Positions 34,849 through 43,571 of a stretch of DNA of 45,583 nucleotides are shown here, piece after piece. Position numbers and translations under genes: made by a program. Origin of the DNA: Lachnospiraceae bacterium. Its GTDB lineage: Bacteria > Bacillota > Clostridia > Lachnospirales > Lachnospiraceae. The number at the start of each line of letters is the position of its first letter. The first letter of the stretch is position 1. The notes beneath the pieces are model-generated. The model was not told the DNA's origin and did no database searches. It saw only the letters and a list, made by a program, of their open reading frames with translations. The stretch lies in assembly GCA_015057425.1 (NCBI GenBank), contig SVEL01000018.1:1-45583 (forward strand), written 5' to 3'.

Positions 34849-35931
34849 ATGATAAATTTACACATATTGTATGATGAAAAATCAACACAATCAACAATAA
34901 ACACTTTAAGAAAATATTTTTCAACAGAAGAAAATCCATTTTTAATAATTGGAAACAGATATGGATATGATTATAGTGAATATGAAAATGTAGTAAGAGT
35001 TGAGGAGAATTTTTATGGTATAAAAGAAATGTTTAGACAAATTAAGAAGTCTGACAGAGTACACTTGCATGGATTTTTCTATATCCCGTTAATTTTTGCT
35101 ATTGCCTTGTCAAAAAAATTGGGACAAAAATGTAATTGGATTATGTGGGGACAGGATTTGTATAACCTTGTAAACAAACCAACTAGTTTTCCACTGGCAG
35201 TTTTACGTATTATAAGAAAACAGGCAACAAAAAATATACGATATATTACCACAAATGTTGAAGGTGATTATGAGTTGCTAAAAAAGGTAATGAATAAAGA
35301 ATACAAGTTTTTTAAGGTTCGATTTGCACCATTTGCTATAGATGGTGTCTGGGAAAAGGTTTCCGAATCTAATGGTGAAATAACGGAAAAAAATAAGACA
35401 ATAAATATACTTTTGGGCAATTCAGCAACATATTCAAATTGTCATTTAGAAGCGTTGGATATTTTAAGTAAATATAAAGAAGAGAATATGAAAATATATA
35501 TTCCATTGTCATATGGAGATAAAAAATATGGAAATCAGGTATCAAACAAGGCAAAGGAGATATTTGGTGATAAAGCGGTTCCTATGTTTGAATTTTTGGA
35601 AAGAGAAAAATATTTTCAATTGTTGTCCAATATAGATATTGTTGTATTTGCTCATAATAGACAGCAGGCAGTTGGTAATATAGTTCCATTATTATACGCA
35701 GGAAAGAAGATATATATACGTAGTGATATTAGTACCTGGCCATGTATTAAAGAAGAGTATAAACTTGACGTAAGAGATTATTGCACTATATCAGAAGAAA
35801 GTTTTGACGACTTTAAATTGAACAGTGTTGATTTGAAACAACAACAAATGTTGTGTGAACAAATGGTTGATGAAGATATGTTTGTGAAAACATATAGGAA
35901 GGTATTAGAAGATGATGAAAAAGTTATATAG
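34849..35931 (+). CDS. WecF-like 4-acetamido-4,6-dideoxygalactose transferase (GT56)
   Basis: A 360-residue protein resembling WecF, which in the enterobacterial common antigen pathway moves Fuc4NAc from its dTDP form to a lipid-linked acceptor. Supporting blocks are RVHLHGFFYIPLIF, CNWIMWGQDLYN, the nucleotide-binding LLGNSATYSNCHLEAL, and the strongly WecF-like DIVVFAHNRQQAVGNIVPLLYAGKKIYI (in part AHNRQQAVGNIVPLL). The dTDP-Fuc4N aminotransferase (WecE) is encoded two genes later, which supports the donor. The acceptor is not knowable here. It starts 5 bases after the flippase stop. Confidence 0.8.
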   Translation: MINLHILYDEKSTQSTINTLRKYFSTEENPFLIIGNRYGYDYSEYENVVRVEENFYGIKEMFRQIKKSDRVHLHGFFYIPLIFAIALSKKLGQKCNWIMWGQDLYNLVNKPTSFPLAVLRIIRKQATKNIRYITTNVEGDYELLKKVMNKEYKFFKVRFAPFAIDGVWEKVSESNGEITEKNKTINILLGNSATYSNCHLEALDILSKYKEENMKIYIPLSYGDKKYGNQVSNKAKEIFGDKAVPMFEFLEREKYFQLLSNIDIVVFAHNRQQAVGNIVPLLYAGKKIYIRSDISTWPCIKEEYKLDVRDYCTISEESFDDFKLNSVDLKQQQMLCEQMVDEDMFVKTYRKVLEDDEKVI

Positions 35932-36553
35932 TATATTAAGATATAGTATTGTTCGTTTTATTAATATTATATGCAATAAACTGAATATAGCTTTATATTA
36001 TGAAACCATATGTGGTATAAAAAATATAAACAGAAAGAAAATGAATCTATCTAAAGTATCTTATGACAAAAATGTAAAAGAGGTATCCACAGATGAGTTA
36101 TTCCTTGGCATAGATGCTTTAAATGATACGTATTCGCATATAGGATGTAGTATTAGTGATTCACCCCATTATAATTTGATGAAATCCATTGATTTGTCAG
36201 AAGATATTGAACAAAGTGAATATGTGAAATTAGAAAGAATGGGTGCTTTAGATGGGAGAGATAAGGTTTATATATCAAATAAGATGCACCAGCAGGCGTT
36301 TAGCAGGCAAATGCAAATAATTATGACAGGTGAATACAATCCAGTGAGTTATTATGTAGTTGATGGAAAGAAATATATATCAGATGGTAAACATAGAGCA
36401 GCACTTTTGACTTATTTAGGAATGCCGATTAAATGTATTGAAGTACCTATTCAACCTGATACAAAAGAGTATTTTAAGTGTATTAAAGCTAAAATGGAAA
36501 AGAGACCAGAGATATATAAAAAGAATATAGAATTAATTAAAAAAATACTATAG
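35912..36553 (+). CDS. ParB/sulfiredoxin-fold protein in the capsule cassette
   Basis: A 213-residue protein. Residues about 105-180 look like a ParB/Srx domain: VKLERMGALDGRDKVYISN, then EYNPVSYYVVDGKKYISDGKHRAALLTYLG, in which DGKHRAA (158-164) stands where ParB has its DGxHR motif. No helix-turn-helix partition domain follows, so it is not a chromosome-partition ParB. Other members of this fold phosphorylate free serine (SbnI and the archaeal serine kinase) or act as CTPases. Upstream, ISDSPHYNLMKSID is a conserved-looking block of unknown role. Its start overlaps the WecF-like gene by 20 bases; ATGATG gives two possible starts. Confidence 0.6.
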   Translation: MMKKLYSILRYSIVRFINIICNKLNIALYYETICGIKNINRKKMNLSKVSYDKNVKEVSTDELFLGIDALNDTYSHIGCSISDSPHYNLMKSIDLSEDIEQSEYVKLERMGALDGRDKVYISNKMHQQAFSRQMQIIMTGEYNPVSYYVVDGKKYISDGKHRAALLTYLGMPIKCIEVPIQPDTKEYFKCIKAKMEKRPEIYKKNIELIKKIL

Positions 36554-36567
36554 AAAGCGGTGAAAAA

Positions 36568-37698
36568 ATGATAAACTTTAATATACCTCCATGCATCGGA
36601 AATGAATATGAATATGTAAAAGATGCTATTGAATCACATAAAATATGTGGAGACGGAAAATATACCAAAAAATGTCATGAATGGATGGAAAAGAGATTTG
36701 ATGCACAAAAAGTACTTCTTACAACAAGTGGTACAACAGCACTGGATATGGCATTAATGTTAAGTGATATTCAGCCGGGCGATGAAGTAATAGTTCCAAG
36801 TTTTACTTTTTCCAGTACAGCAACTGCACCAGTGACAGTGGGTGCCAAGTTAGTATTTGTAGATATAAGGCCAGACACTATGAATATTGATGAGAATAAA
36901 ATCGAAAAAGCCATCACAGATAGAACTAAAGTAATAATAGCAATGCATTATGCAGGTGTATCTTGTGATATGGATAAAATTATGGAAATAGCCCGAAAGC
37001 ATAATCTAATTGTAATAGAAGATGCGGCTCAAGGTGTAATGAGTACATATAAGGGAAGACCACTTGGAACAATAGGAGATTTAGGGTGTTATTCTTTCCA
37101 TGAAACAAAAAATTTTTCAATGGGAGAGGGTGGCGCATTAGTTATAAATAATTCGAAATATAATGAAAGAGCAGAAATACTACGAGAGAAAGGAACAAAT
37201 AGAGCTAGATTCTTTAGAGGTCAAGTGGATAAGTATACATGGGTGGATAAAGGGGGAAGTTATCTACCGAGTGAGTTGAACGCAGCATATTTGTGGGGAC
37301 AATTGTTAAAAGCAGATGAAATCACAGAAGATAGAATGTCAACGTGGAACATTTATAGAGAAGCTTTTAATACATTAGTGAAAAATGGAAGGTTGGAAAT
37401 TCAAAATATTCCAGAGGAATGCACACATAATGCGCATATGTTTTATATTAAATGTAAAGATTTAGAGGACAGGACAAACTTTATTTCGTATATGAAAGAA
37501 AACGGAGTTGGCTGTGTATTTCATTATGTACCACTTCATTCAGCTCCGGCAGGGATAAAATTTGGACGATTTGATGGAGAAGATATATATACAACAAAAG
37601 AAAGTGAAAGGTTGGTAAGATTACCAATGTATTATGGACTTAGTAAAGAAGATGCAGAATATGTTACAGAAACGGCACTTAAATATTTTAATGAATAA
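36568..37698 (+). CDS. wecE: dTDP-4-amino-4,6-dideoxygalactose transaminase
   Basis: A PLP-dependent aminotransferase (DegT/AHBA family) that turns dTDP-4-keto-6-deoxyglucose into dTDP-Fuc4N with glutamate as amino donor. The 376-residue protein is close to E. coli WecE (RffA) as I recall it, along most of its length: SHKICGDGKYTKKC, GDEVIVPSFTFSSTA, FVDIRPDTMNIDE, VIEDAAQGVMSTYKGRPLGT, the PLP-lysine block SFHETKN, REKGTNRARFFRGQVDKYTW and LVRLPMYYGLS. The closeness supports a real WecE rather than another DegT enzyme. RmlA and RmlB, which make the substrate, are not in the window and must lie elsewhere. Confidence 0.93.
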   Translation: MINFNIPPCIGNEYEYVKDAIESHKICGDGKYTKKCHEWMEKRFDAQKVLLTTSGTTALDMALMLSDIQPGDEVIVPSFTFSSTATAPVTVGAKLVFVDIRPDTMNIDENKIEKAITDRTKVIIAMHYAGVSCDMDKIMEIARKHNLIVIEDAAQGVMSTYKGRPLGTIGDLGCYSFHETKNFSMGEGGALVINNSKYNERAEILREKGTNRARFFRGQVDKYTWVDKGGSYLPSELNAAYLWGQLLKADEITEDRMSTWNIYREAFNTLVKNGRLEIQNIPEECTHNAHMFYIKCKDLEDRTNFISYMKENGVGCVFHYVPLHSAPAGIKFGRFDGEDIYTTKESERLVRLPMYYGLSKEDAEYVTETALKYFNE

Positions 37699-37711
37699 TT
37701 AGGGAGATTGT

Positions 37712-38830
37712 ATGAAGAAAAATCTTGCAATAATAGGAGCGAGCTATTTACAGTTGCCTCTGATAAAAAAAGCAAAAGAAATGGGATATACGACACATGT
37801 TTTTGCATGGGAGACAGGAGATGTTGGTGAAAAAGAGGCAGATTTTTTTTATCCAATAAGTATAGTTGAAAAAGAATTAATATTGTTAAAATGTAAAGAA
37901 ATTAGTATTTGTGGTATATGTAGTATAGCTTCTGATTTGGCGACAATAACAGTTAATTACGTAGCTAATCAATTAGGACTATATGGTAATAGCATGAATT
38001 GCACTTACCAAAGTACAAACAAGCATCTTATGCGTAAAGCATTTGAAAGAAATGGTGATCCCAGTCCCAAAAGCATTTTAATAGATGAATTTACGGATAT
38101 ATCAAAAGTAAATATAATGTATCCGGTGATAGTTAAACCGACGGATAGAAGTGGAAGTAGAGGAATTTACAAAATTGAGAGTCCGAGCGAGTTGAAAGAA
38201 GCCATAAGAAAGTCTATGGAAGAAGGATTCGAAAAGAAAGTTTTAGTGGAAGAATTTGCTCAGGGACAAGAATATAGTGTGGAGGCAATTTCATTTCAAG
38301 GAAAGCATAATGTGCTTGCAATAACCCAAAAATATACAACAGGTGCTCCTCATTTTATTGAAACCGGTCATATGGAACCGGCTAAGATAGATGATGAAAT
38401 GTTAAAAAAAGTTGAAAAAGTGATTTATCACGCATTAGATTCATTGGAAATTAAAAATAGTGCATCTCATTCTGAAATAAAGATAGATGAATATGGAGAA
38501 ATTCGTATAATAGAAATTGGTGGAAGAATGGGTGGAGATTGCATAGGAAGTGATTTGGTTTATTATTCTACAGGAATTGATTTTGTTAAGGCGGTTATTC
38601 AAGTTGCATGTGGAATTGAACCAGATTTGCAGAGAGTGAGAGAACCAATATCTGTTGAAGTGCGTTTTATTTTTTCAGAGGAAGATATAAAAGAGATGGA
38701 AATGTTAAAGAAGACAGACTGCTTTTTAAAACTGATTGCGTATCATCCTGAAAATATTGGCCTAACGACAGATAGTTCAAATAGAGCGGGTTGCTATCTT
38801 ATTAAAAGAGAGGTAAATTATGACAAGTAG
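37712..38830 (+). CDS. ATP-grasp ligase 1
   Basis: A 372-residue ATP-grasp enzyme of the carboxylate-amine ligase type. A pre-ATP-grasp Rossmann-like domain (LAIIGASYLQLPLIKKAKEMG) leads to the ATP-binding core with YPVIVKPTDRSGSRGIYKI (glycine-rich loop) and KVLVEEFAQGQEYSVEAIS, and the metal and phosphate site EIRIIEIGGRMGGDCIGSDLV. Such enzymes join an acyl phosphate to an amine. In this place it could attach an amino acid or similar acid to an amino sugar, or build that group first. The 3' end overlaps the next ATP-grasp gene by 11 bases. Confidence 0.82.
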   Translation: MKKNLAIIGASYLQLPLIKKAKEMGYTTHVFAWETGDVGEKEADFFYPISIVEKELILLKCKEISICGICSIASDLATITVNYVANQLGLYGNSMNCTYQSTNKHLMRKAFERNGDPSPKSILIDEFTDISKVNIMYPVIVKPTDRSGSRGIYKIESPSELKEAIRKSMEEGFEKKVLVEEFAQGQEYSVEAISFQGKHNVLAITQKYTTGAPHFIETGHMEPAKIDDEMLKKVEKVIYHALDSLEIKNSASHSEIKIDEYGEIRIIEIGGRMGGDCIGSDLVYYSTGIDFVKAVIQVACGIEPDLQRVREPISVEVRFIFSEEDIKEMEMLKKTDCFLKLIAYHPENIGLTTDSSNRAGCYLIKREVNYDK

Positions 38831-40085
38831 TTTAGATGGAAAAAAGATATTAATATTAGGCGGTGGTATTTCGACATATAATATTGTGGTGACGGCAAAA
38901 AATATGGGGATTTACGTTATTTGTGCTGATTATTATGAAACGGGTGTGGCAAAAGAAATAGCAGATGAAAGTCTTAATATTAGTACAAATGATTTTGAAG
39001 CTCTTGCAAAGGTTGTAAAAGATAAGGAGATAGATGGTATTTTTACTGGAGCAAGTGAGTTTAATTGTAAAAATATGATAAGACTTGCCAAAATGACAGG
39101 GCGCCCATGCTATTGTAATATAGAGCAATGGAATTTGATGCAAAACAAAAGGAATTTTAAAGATGTTTGTCGTAGATATGGAGTTCAGGTTGTTCCGGAA
39201 TACAGTGAAGAAATTCCGCCTAATGAAATTGTTTATCCGGTTATAGTTAAGCCAACAGATAGCTATAGTGCGCAGGGAATGTCAATATGCAGAGACGAGG
39301 AACATTTTAAGGAATCATTAGACTTTGCATATAAATATTCATCAAGTAAAACAGCAATCGTTGAGCGATATATGGTATGTGACAGTGTGGCTTTTTACTA
39401 TACAATACAAAATGGTGAAATTAGTTTCTCACATATGATTGATTGGTATCGATATAAAAATAAAGATGGAGTTGATGCCATAACTGCCACCCTCATATAT
39501 CCTTCTAAATATACAGAAAAATATATGAAGAAGATGGATAAGCCTGTAAGAGATATGATTAAAGGGATAGGGTTGAGAGATGGATATATACAATTTCAAG
39601 CATTTGTCGAAAATGATGAGTTTTATGTGTTTGAATGTGGTTTGAGAATCCCTGGTTCATATGATTATCCTATTATTGCAAAATTGAATGGAATAAACTA
39701 TCTTGAAATGATGATAGAATATGCTGTTAATGGGTCAATAAATCGGTATAATGGAACGCTCCAAAATGATCCGTTCTTAGGAGGCAATTGGGCAGCGAAT
39801 GTGGCAGTGATGCTCAAAACGGGAGTTATTACAAAGGTATATGGCGTAGAGAACATAATGAAACAAGATTTTGTACTTAGTATGACTACTCCACCGAGTA
39901 TAGGGCATAGGATTGAAGAAGAACATATGGGTACATTACATCAAACATTTTGCCGATTTAATGTAATTGGTAAATCAAAATTAGAACTGTTAAAAAATAT
40001 AGAGTTTATATTTAAAACAATAAAGGTTACGGATGAAAAAGGAATAAATATGGTGTGTGAACCAATAGATTATTCTGCAATTTAA
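38820..40085 (+). CDS. ATP-grasp ligase 2
   Basis: A 421-residue second ATP-grasp enzyme. The N-terminal domain KKILILGGGISTYNIVVTAK is followed by YPVIVKPTDSYSAQGMSICR, SSSKTAIVERYMVCDSVAFYYTI and the C-terminal EFYVFECGLRIPGSYDYPII, where a Glu and Arg pair replaces the EIGGRMGG block of its neighbour. It is clearly diverged from ligase 1, so the pair is not a recent duplication and probably performs two successive couplings. It starts inside the end of the ligase 1 gene and the transporter follows 13 bases later. Confidence 0.8.
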   Translation: MTSSLDGKKILILGGGISTYNIVVTAKNMGIYVICADYYETGVAKEIADESLNISTNDFEALAKVVKDKEIDGIFTGASEFNCKNMIRLAKMTGRPCYCNIEQWNLMQNKRNFKDVCRRYGVQVVPEYSEEIPPNEIVYPVIVKPTDSYSAQGMSICRDEEHFKESLDFAYKYSSSKTAIVERYMVCDSVAFYYTIQNGEISFSHMIDWYRYKNKDGVDAITATLIYPSKYTEKYMKKMDKPVRDMIKGIGLRDGYIQFQAFVENDEFYVFECGLRIPGSYDYPIIAKLNGINYLEMMIEYAVNGSINRYNGTLQNDPFLGGNWAANVAVMLKTGVITKVYGVENIMKQDFVLSMTTPPSIGHRIEEEHMGTLHQTFCRFNVIGKSKLELLKNIEFIFKTIKVTDEKGINMVCEPIDYSAI

Positions 40086-40098
40086 GGAGAAGACAGAA

Positions 40099-41361
40099 AT
40101 GGAAAATAGTACAATTGCATTAATTATAGCATTAGTAACAATAATTTTATTTGCTATTGATAAAATACCGCTTGCAATTACGTCCATTTTAGCTATGTTG
40201 GCGATGGCTTTTTCAGGATGTATCTCATATCAGGAAGCATTCTCAGGCTTTTCAAATAATGCAACATTGTTTGTCATAGGAATTTCTATTATCAGTGAGT
40301 CGTTCTTTTCTACAGGATTAACAGATAAGTTGGGAGAATGGTTCTTAAAAAATGAAAAGTTAAATGAAAAAACTTTTTTGATTTTTGCAGTAATAATAGG
40401 AACATTTCTCTCAAGCGTACTTAATGGTATGGTTATTATGGCGTTGTTTATTCCTATAGTTAATGCTTTGGCGGAAAAGACGAATGGAAAAATCACGAAA
40501 AAAAACACATATATGCCAATTTCTTTTGCGGCGCTTTTGGGAGGAAATTTATCAGTCATAGGATCGACATCAATGATTACTACGTCTACATTGTTAGGAG
40601 AATCATGGTATGGTAAGGAAATGAATTTTTTTGCTCCATTTTTTTTAGGATTGCCAGGAGCGTTAATTGGTATATTGATTATTATTATATTCGGAACAAA
40701 ACTGCAAGAAAAGTTTTTTACTTTTTCTGAAGTTAAATCTGAAGATGTTGCTGTTAAAAATTCAAATCAGAGCTCATTGTGGAAACAGATACTGGTTGTA
40801 GTCATTTTTTTCGGTTGCATTGTAGCATTTGTTTTGGGTGGGAACTTTGGAGCATATTCGCTTTTAGGAGCTTGTTTGGTAATTGTTACAGGCTGTGTAG
40901 ATATTAAGCGTGCAATGAAAAGTGTTAGTATGAATACAGTTTTTGTTGTTGCTGGGACTCTTGGATTTGCAAAAGGTATTGATGTAAGTGGTGCGGGACA
41001 GGTGATTGCTGATACAATTATTGATTTATGTGGTAGTTTTGGCAATAATGCGTGGTTTATGTGTGTTGTTATGTTGTTTTTGGCAACATTTATATCAAAC
41101 TTTATGTCAAATAATGCAACAGTTTGCATATTGATTCCAATTGCGCTGTCCTTTGCTAAGCTTTTGGGTGCAGATCCAGTTGCATATGCTTTGGCATGTG
41201 GGATAGGAGCAAATTTGTCTTGTATGACACCGATATGCTGTGCACATATTACAATGACTGTCTCAGCAGGATATCGTTTTAGAGATTATGTAAAGTATGG
41301 TGGAATATTTAATATATTAGCTTTTATATTTACGACATTATTATTAGGAGTGTATTTTTAA
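40099..41361 (+). CDS. SLC13-type (DASS) anion transporter
   Basis: A 420-residue membrane protein with about 11 hydrophobic segments. Two inverted helical-hairpin motifs typical of the DASS/SLC13 family are visible: GGNLSVIGSTSMITT and ISNFMSNNATVCILIPIALS (SNNAT), followed by IGANLSCMTPICCAH. Family members move dicarboxylates, citrate or sulfate with sodium. Its presence inside a capsule cassette, between the ATP-grasp genes and an acyltransferase, is unusual and suggests it supplies a carboxylate for the locus, or exports a by-product. Substrate unknown. Confidence 0.85.
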   Translation: MENSTIALIIALVTIILFAIDKIPLAITSILAMLAMAFSGCISYQEAFSGFSNNATLFVIGISIISESFFSTGLTDKLGEWFLKNEKLNEKTFLIFAVIIGTFLSSVLNGMVIMALFIPIVNALAEKTNGKITKKNTYMPISFAALLGGNLSVIGSTSMITTSTLLGESWYGKEMNFFAPFFLGLPGALIGILIIIIFGTKLQEKFFTFSEVKSEDVAVKNSNQSSLWKQILVVVIFFGCIVAFVLGGNFGAYSLLGACLVIVTGCVDIKRAMKSVSMNTVFVVAGTLGFAKGIDVSGAGQVIADTIIDLCGSFGNNAWFMCVVMLFLATFISNFMSNNATVCILIPIALSFAKLLGADPVAYALACGIGANLSCMTPICCAHITMTVSAGYRFRDYVKYGGIFNILAFIFTTLLLGVYF

Positions 41362-41365
41362 ATAA

Positions 41366-42016
41366 ATGAGAAGATTATATATTTTTGGAGTGTCGTCATT
41401 TGCAAAATTGCTTTATTACTATGAGACTGTGGAACTCAATCGTGAGGTGGCAGGTTTTTGTCTTGATAAAGAATTTATTACCGGGGAAGAGAAGTTACCA
41501 GCCCCATTATTTGCATTTGAAGATATAAAGGATACGGGCAGTGATATTTTAATTGGAATTGGATATAACGAAATGAATAGCATCAGAAAAAAGATATATG
41601 ATAAAGTTAAATTATCTAGTTGTAATATTGTATCTTTTATTCATCCAACAGCCTATATAGCAAAAAATGTTGTTTTAGGAGAGGGATGTATTGTATTAGA
41701 AAATGTTACGATACAACCGTTTGTTAAAATTGGTGTATGTAATATTGTTTGGAGTGCTGTTAGTGTAGCTCATCATACTACAATAGGGGATTTTAATTTC
41801 ATTGGAACTATGTCTTCGATTTCTGGGGACTGTAAAATTACAAATTATTGTTTTTTAGGGACGAATAGTACGTTGAAAAACGGTATTTGTATTGCTCAAA
41901 GTACGCTGATTGGTGCGGGAACATATGTTAATAAAAATACACAAGAGGAAGAGGTTTATACTATTTCGGATGCAAATTTAAAAGACAGAAAAAGTTCGAC
42001 ATATAAAAAAATATGA
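41366..42016 (+). CDS. NeuD/PglD-like sugar acyltransferase
   Basis: A 216-residue enzyme of the NeuD/PglD type. An N-terminal nucleotide-sugar-binding domain (RLYIFGVSSFAKLLYYY to about residue 85, with ILIGIGYNEM) is followed by a left-handed beta-helix (about 90-200). The catalytic His lies in VSVAHHTTIG, matching the VVDHDC position of PglD. PglD acylates the amine at C4 of UDP-4-amino sugars, so here the dTDP-Fuc4N made by WecE is a natural substrate; alternatively it O-acylates another sugar. It is the last gene of the AT-rich cassette and starts 4 bases after the transporter. Confidence 0.82.
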   Translation: MRRLYIFGVSSFAKLLYYYETVELNREVAGFCLDKEFITGEEKLPAPLFAFEDIKDTGSDILIGIGYNEMNSIRKKIYDKVKLSSCNIVSFIHPTAYIAKNVVLGEGCIVLENVTIQPFVKIGVCNIVWSAVSVAHHTTIGDFNFIGTMSSISGDCKITNYCFLGTNSTLKNGICIAQSTLIGAGTYVNKNTQEEEVYTISDANLKDRKSSTYKKI

Positions 42017-42047
42017 TAAAACGGATAGTTTGCAAAATAAAAAACAT

Positions 42048-42075
42048 TTGTTAAAAGTTTAAGAAATTGTATATA
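42048..42075 (+). promoter_or_regulatory. Possible promoter for ugd
   Basis: TTGTTA (42048-42053) and TATATA (42070-42075) are 16 bases apart, 20 bases before the ugd start. Both boxes are off consensus. Confidence 0.4.
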
Positions 42076-42094
42076 TAGGGAAAGGAAGCGGCAA

Positions 42095-43327
42095 ATGAAA
42101 ATCGCAGTGGCAGGGACAGGTTACGTTGGCTTATCGTTAGCAGTATTATTATCACAGCATAATGAAGTTATAGCCGTAGATGTAATTGAAGAAAAAGTAA
42201 ATAAAATCAATAACAGAATATCACCTATACAAGATGATGAGATAGAAAATTATCTTGCTAATAAGAAACTTAATCTTACAGCTACTCTTGATGGTGAGGC
42301 TGCGTATAAGGATTCGGAGATAGTTATTATAGCAGCACCGACAAATTATGACAGTCAGAAGAATTTTTTTGATACTTCGGCTGTTGAATCAGTCATAGAG
42401 CTGGTTATGAAGGTAAACCCTAATGCTGTTATGATTATTAAGTCAACTATACCGGTAGGATATACGGAAAGTGTCAGAAAGAAATATAACTGTGATAAGA
42501 TTATGTTCAGTCCTGAATTCTTAAGAGAATCAAGGGCATTATATGACAATCTTTATCCTTCAAGAATTATAGTGGGTTGTCCGGATGGAGATGATTATCT
42601 TAGAAGTTATGCAGAGAAGTTTGTAGAACTTCTTAAAGAGGGCGCCATCAAAGAAGATATAGATACTATTATTATGGGACTTACAGAGGCAGAAGCAGTT
42701 AAACTTTTTGCCAATACATATCTTGCTTTAAGAGTAAGTTTCTTTAATGAACTTGACACATATGCAGAGATGAAAGGACTTGATACCAAGTCTATTATTG
42801 AAGGTGTAGGTCTTGATCCACGTATCGGTACACATTATAATAATCCATCTTTTGGATATGGTGGTTACTGTCTTCCGAAAGATACAAAGCAACTTCTTGC
42901 TAATTACAATGATGTGCCACAGAATATCATTGAAGCTATAGTGGAAAGTAATCGTACGAGAAAAGATTTTATATCAGAAAGAGTGCTTGAAAAGGCAGGC
43001 TACTATACAGCATCAAGTCAGTATGATGCAAGCAAAGAACAGAATGTAACTGTAGGCGTATACAGGCTTACCATGAAGAGTAACAGTGATAACTTCCGTC
43101 AGAGTAGTATTCAGGGTGTTATGAAGCGTATAAAAGCTAAAGGTGCACAGGTTATTATTTATGAACCAACTCTTGAGGATGGAACGACTTTTTTTGGCAG
43201 CTTGGTGGTTAATGATTTGGAAGAGTTCAAGAAACGTTCCGACAGTATCATAGCTAACAGATATGATGCGTGCTTGGATGATGTAGAGGATAAGGTTTAT
43301 ACAAGGGATTTGTTTAGAAGAGATTAA
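42095..43327 (+). CDS. ugd: UDP-glucose 6-dehydrogenase
   Basis: Oxidises UDP-glucose to UDP-glucuronate with NAD, giving a donor for acidic capsule sugars. The 410-residue protein has the NAD motif [13 protein letters not shown] (GxGxxG), the substrate block [12 protein letters not shown], and the catalytic cysteine C259 in [12 protein letters not shown]. Length and order are normal. A close relative such as UDP-ManNAc dehydrogenase is less likely given the GTGYVGLS start and the size. Base composition returns to that of the cpsBCD side, and it has a possible promoter of its own, so it may belong to the fixed frame rather than the cassette. Confidence 0.92.
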   Translation: MKIAVAGTGYVGLSLAVLLSQHNEVIAVDVIEEKVNKINNRISPIQDDEIENYLANKKLNLTATLDGEAAYKDSEIVIIAAPTNYDSQKNFFDTSAVESVIELVMKVNPNAVMIIKSTIPVGYTESVRKKYNCDKIMFSPEFLRESRALYDNLYPSRIIVGCPDGDDYLRSYAEKFVELLKEGAIKEDIDTIIMGLTEAEAVKLFANTYLALRVSFFNELDTYAEMKGLDTKSIIEGVGLDPRIGTHYNNPSFGYGGYCLPKDTKQLLANYNDVPQNIIEAIVESNRTRKDFISERVLEKAGYYTASSQYDASKEQNVTVGVYRLTMKSNSDNFRQSSIQGVMKRIKAKGAQVIIYEPTLEDGTTFFGSLVVNDLEEFKKRSDSIIANRYDACLDDVEDKVYTRDLFRRD

Positions 43328-43474
43328 ATTTATGTTATGCAAATAAATCATATGACGCAAAATAGGATTATTGGCAATAAAAAGCGGATATGATATTATA
43401 AATTTGTGAATCAAAGTTAAAGAAATATGCTATAATATAAATAGAGATATTTTGAAGCGAAAAGAATAAAGTTG

Positions 43475-43503
43475 TTGACCATAAGTTTTTTGTATGATAC
43501 AAT
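43475..43503 (+). promoter_or_regulatory. Promoter of the XRE/ImmA/PIN module
   Basis: TTGACC (43475-43480) and TACAAT (43498-43503) are 17 bases apart. The predicted start near 43510 gives a leader of about 60 bases. Confidence 0.7.
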
Positions 43504-43522
43504 AATTTAACTGTTCATACAA
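43490..43522. promoter_or_regulatory. Candidate operator of the XRE regulator
   Basis: TTGTATGA (43490-43497) and TCATACAA (43515-43522) are exact inverted copies flanking the -10 box and the predicted transcript start. The left half continues into TGATACA, making a smaller near-palindrome. An XRE dimer bound here would block the promoter. Confidence 0.45.
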
Positions 43523-43571
43523 TGTGTGAATAATGGATGACAAGTGGAATGGATTATTTAGGAGGTAGAAT

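Noticed and set aside
35912..36553. A chromosome- or plasmid-partition ParB, with a replication origin nearby
   Set aside because: There is no ParA gene, no helix-turn-helix domain after the ParB-like fold and no parS-like repeats; the gene is part of the capsule operon.
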